Shown: positions 63,840 through 64,000 of the stretch, one piece after another | Layout of the letters: each line of letters starts with the position of its first letter | Numbering within the stretch: the stretch's first letter is position 1 | NCBI GenBank assembly: GCA_965116395.1 | Contig: OZ220684.1 | Location: forward strand, 2,294,001 to 2,358,000 | DNA length: 64,000 nucleotides | Direction: 5' to 3' | From: Bin5 sp965116395 | Lineage (GTDB): Bacteria > Chloroflexota > Anaerolineae > Caldilineales > Caldilineaceae | Translations under genes and position numbers: made by a program | Notes under the pieces: generated by a model | What the model saw: only the letters and a program-made list of their open reading frames with translations | The model's database searches: none | Told to the model about the DNA's origin: nothing

Positions 63840-63881
63840 CAGATGGGTAAAAAGGTTGATGCGACGGTCACATTTGAAAAA

Positions 63882-64000
63882 TTAGGCCCATGGCTCCAGC
63901 CCCAATAGCTGTCTGCCCAGTCCAGTCAGCTGCCCCGTCTTGCCCAATTTCTGCTCAAGTTCGCGCGGATCGCCCGGATAGGCATCGCCGCGCGGCGGCA
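63882..64000 (-). CDS. Unknown protein, C-terminal 38 residues only
   Basis: A minus-strand frame runs in from the window edge and stops at TAA (63882-63884): PPRGDAYPGDPRELEQKLG, TGQLTGLGRQLLGLEPWA. Not recognised; no domain can be assigned from this tail. Inferred to be the gene upstream of the third ABC permease. Confidence 0.45.
   Translation of the reverse strand, partial: PPRGDAYPGDPRELEQKLGKTGQLTGLGRQLLGLEPWA

Overview
The window looks like a chromosomal stretch from a free-living, GC-rich heterotrophic bacterium. Chloroflexota (Anaerolineae/Caldilineae-like) is my best guess. The hints are two CUT1 sugar ABC cassettes whose binding proteins carry twin-arginine lipoprotein signals, an F420-type LLM oxidoreductase, an UgtP/MGDG-synthase-like glycosyltransferase, a FAD-independent sulfatase/GH2 set and many small orphan regulators. 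This is inference from gene content; no rRNA is present to fix the taxonomy.

Layout. 1-6.2 kb: housekeeping and catabolic genes (nitrilase-family hydrolase fragment, SDR, MFS transporter, LLM oxidoreductase, purN, glycosyltransferase). 6.2-10.7 kb: an AT-richer defence and toxin-antitoxin graveyard with an orphan RHH antitoxin, an intact and a broken HicB, two HigA C-terminal relics, AbiEi followed by a decayed AbiEii, a PGN_0703-type nuclease, Mrr and a stray Mrr tail. 10.7-16.5 kb (minus): a tight cluster of GTP cyclohydrolase II/RibD-reductase fusion, MDR dehydrogenase, a QueD/PTPS-like protein lacking the catalytic Cys, a GT4 glycosyltransferase and a methyltransferase, preceded by a sulfite-oxidase-fold molybdoenzyme. 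It reads like a pathway to a glycosylated, methylated pteridine-type small molecule. 16.5-20.3 kb: FabF, a YgeW-like carbamoyltransferase and carbamate kinase. 20.8-29.6 kb: an FN3 surface protein, then a MacAB-like efflux system with its own two-component system. 30.6-37 kb: sugar/hydroxy-acid catabolism (TIM-barrel isomerase, Gfo/Idh/MocA, ThDP enzyme, D-2-hydroxyacid dehydrogenase) and an SH3b membrane protein. 37.2-45 kb: tRNA-Val, two related Cache-domain lipoproteins (2 and 6 Cache repeats) created by a segmental duplication, with an M20 peptidase and threonyl-tRNA synthetase between them. 45.3-49.9 kb: infC-rpmI-rplT (infC with an ATT start), an rRNA methyltransferase, a tandem helix-hairpin-helix protein and a DUF899 protein; then tRNA-Lys. 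50.4-63.5 kb (minus): a glycan-utilisation locus with a GH43-like propeller, GH2, a sulfatase, two complete ABC sugar transporters and the remnant of a third permease.

Two repeat systems run through the non-coding DNA. One is a ~290-bp miniature inverted-repeat element with GTAA...TTAC ends and 8-bp target duplications, the hallmarks of IS66-family derivatives. It is present in six copies, one of which interrupts a permease gene. The other is a set of heptanucleotide tracts (ACTAACC / ACTAAAA type) that abut gene ends and in several cases supply the stop codon. No CRISPR array, rRNA, prophage or complete transposase was seen.
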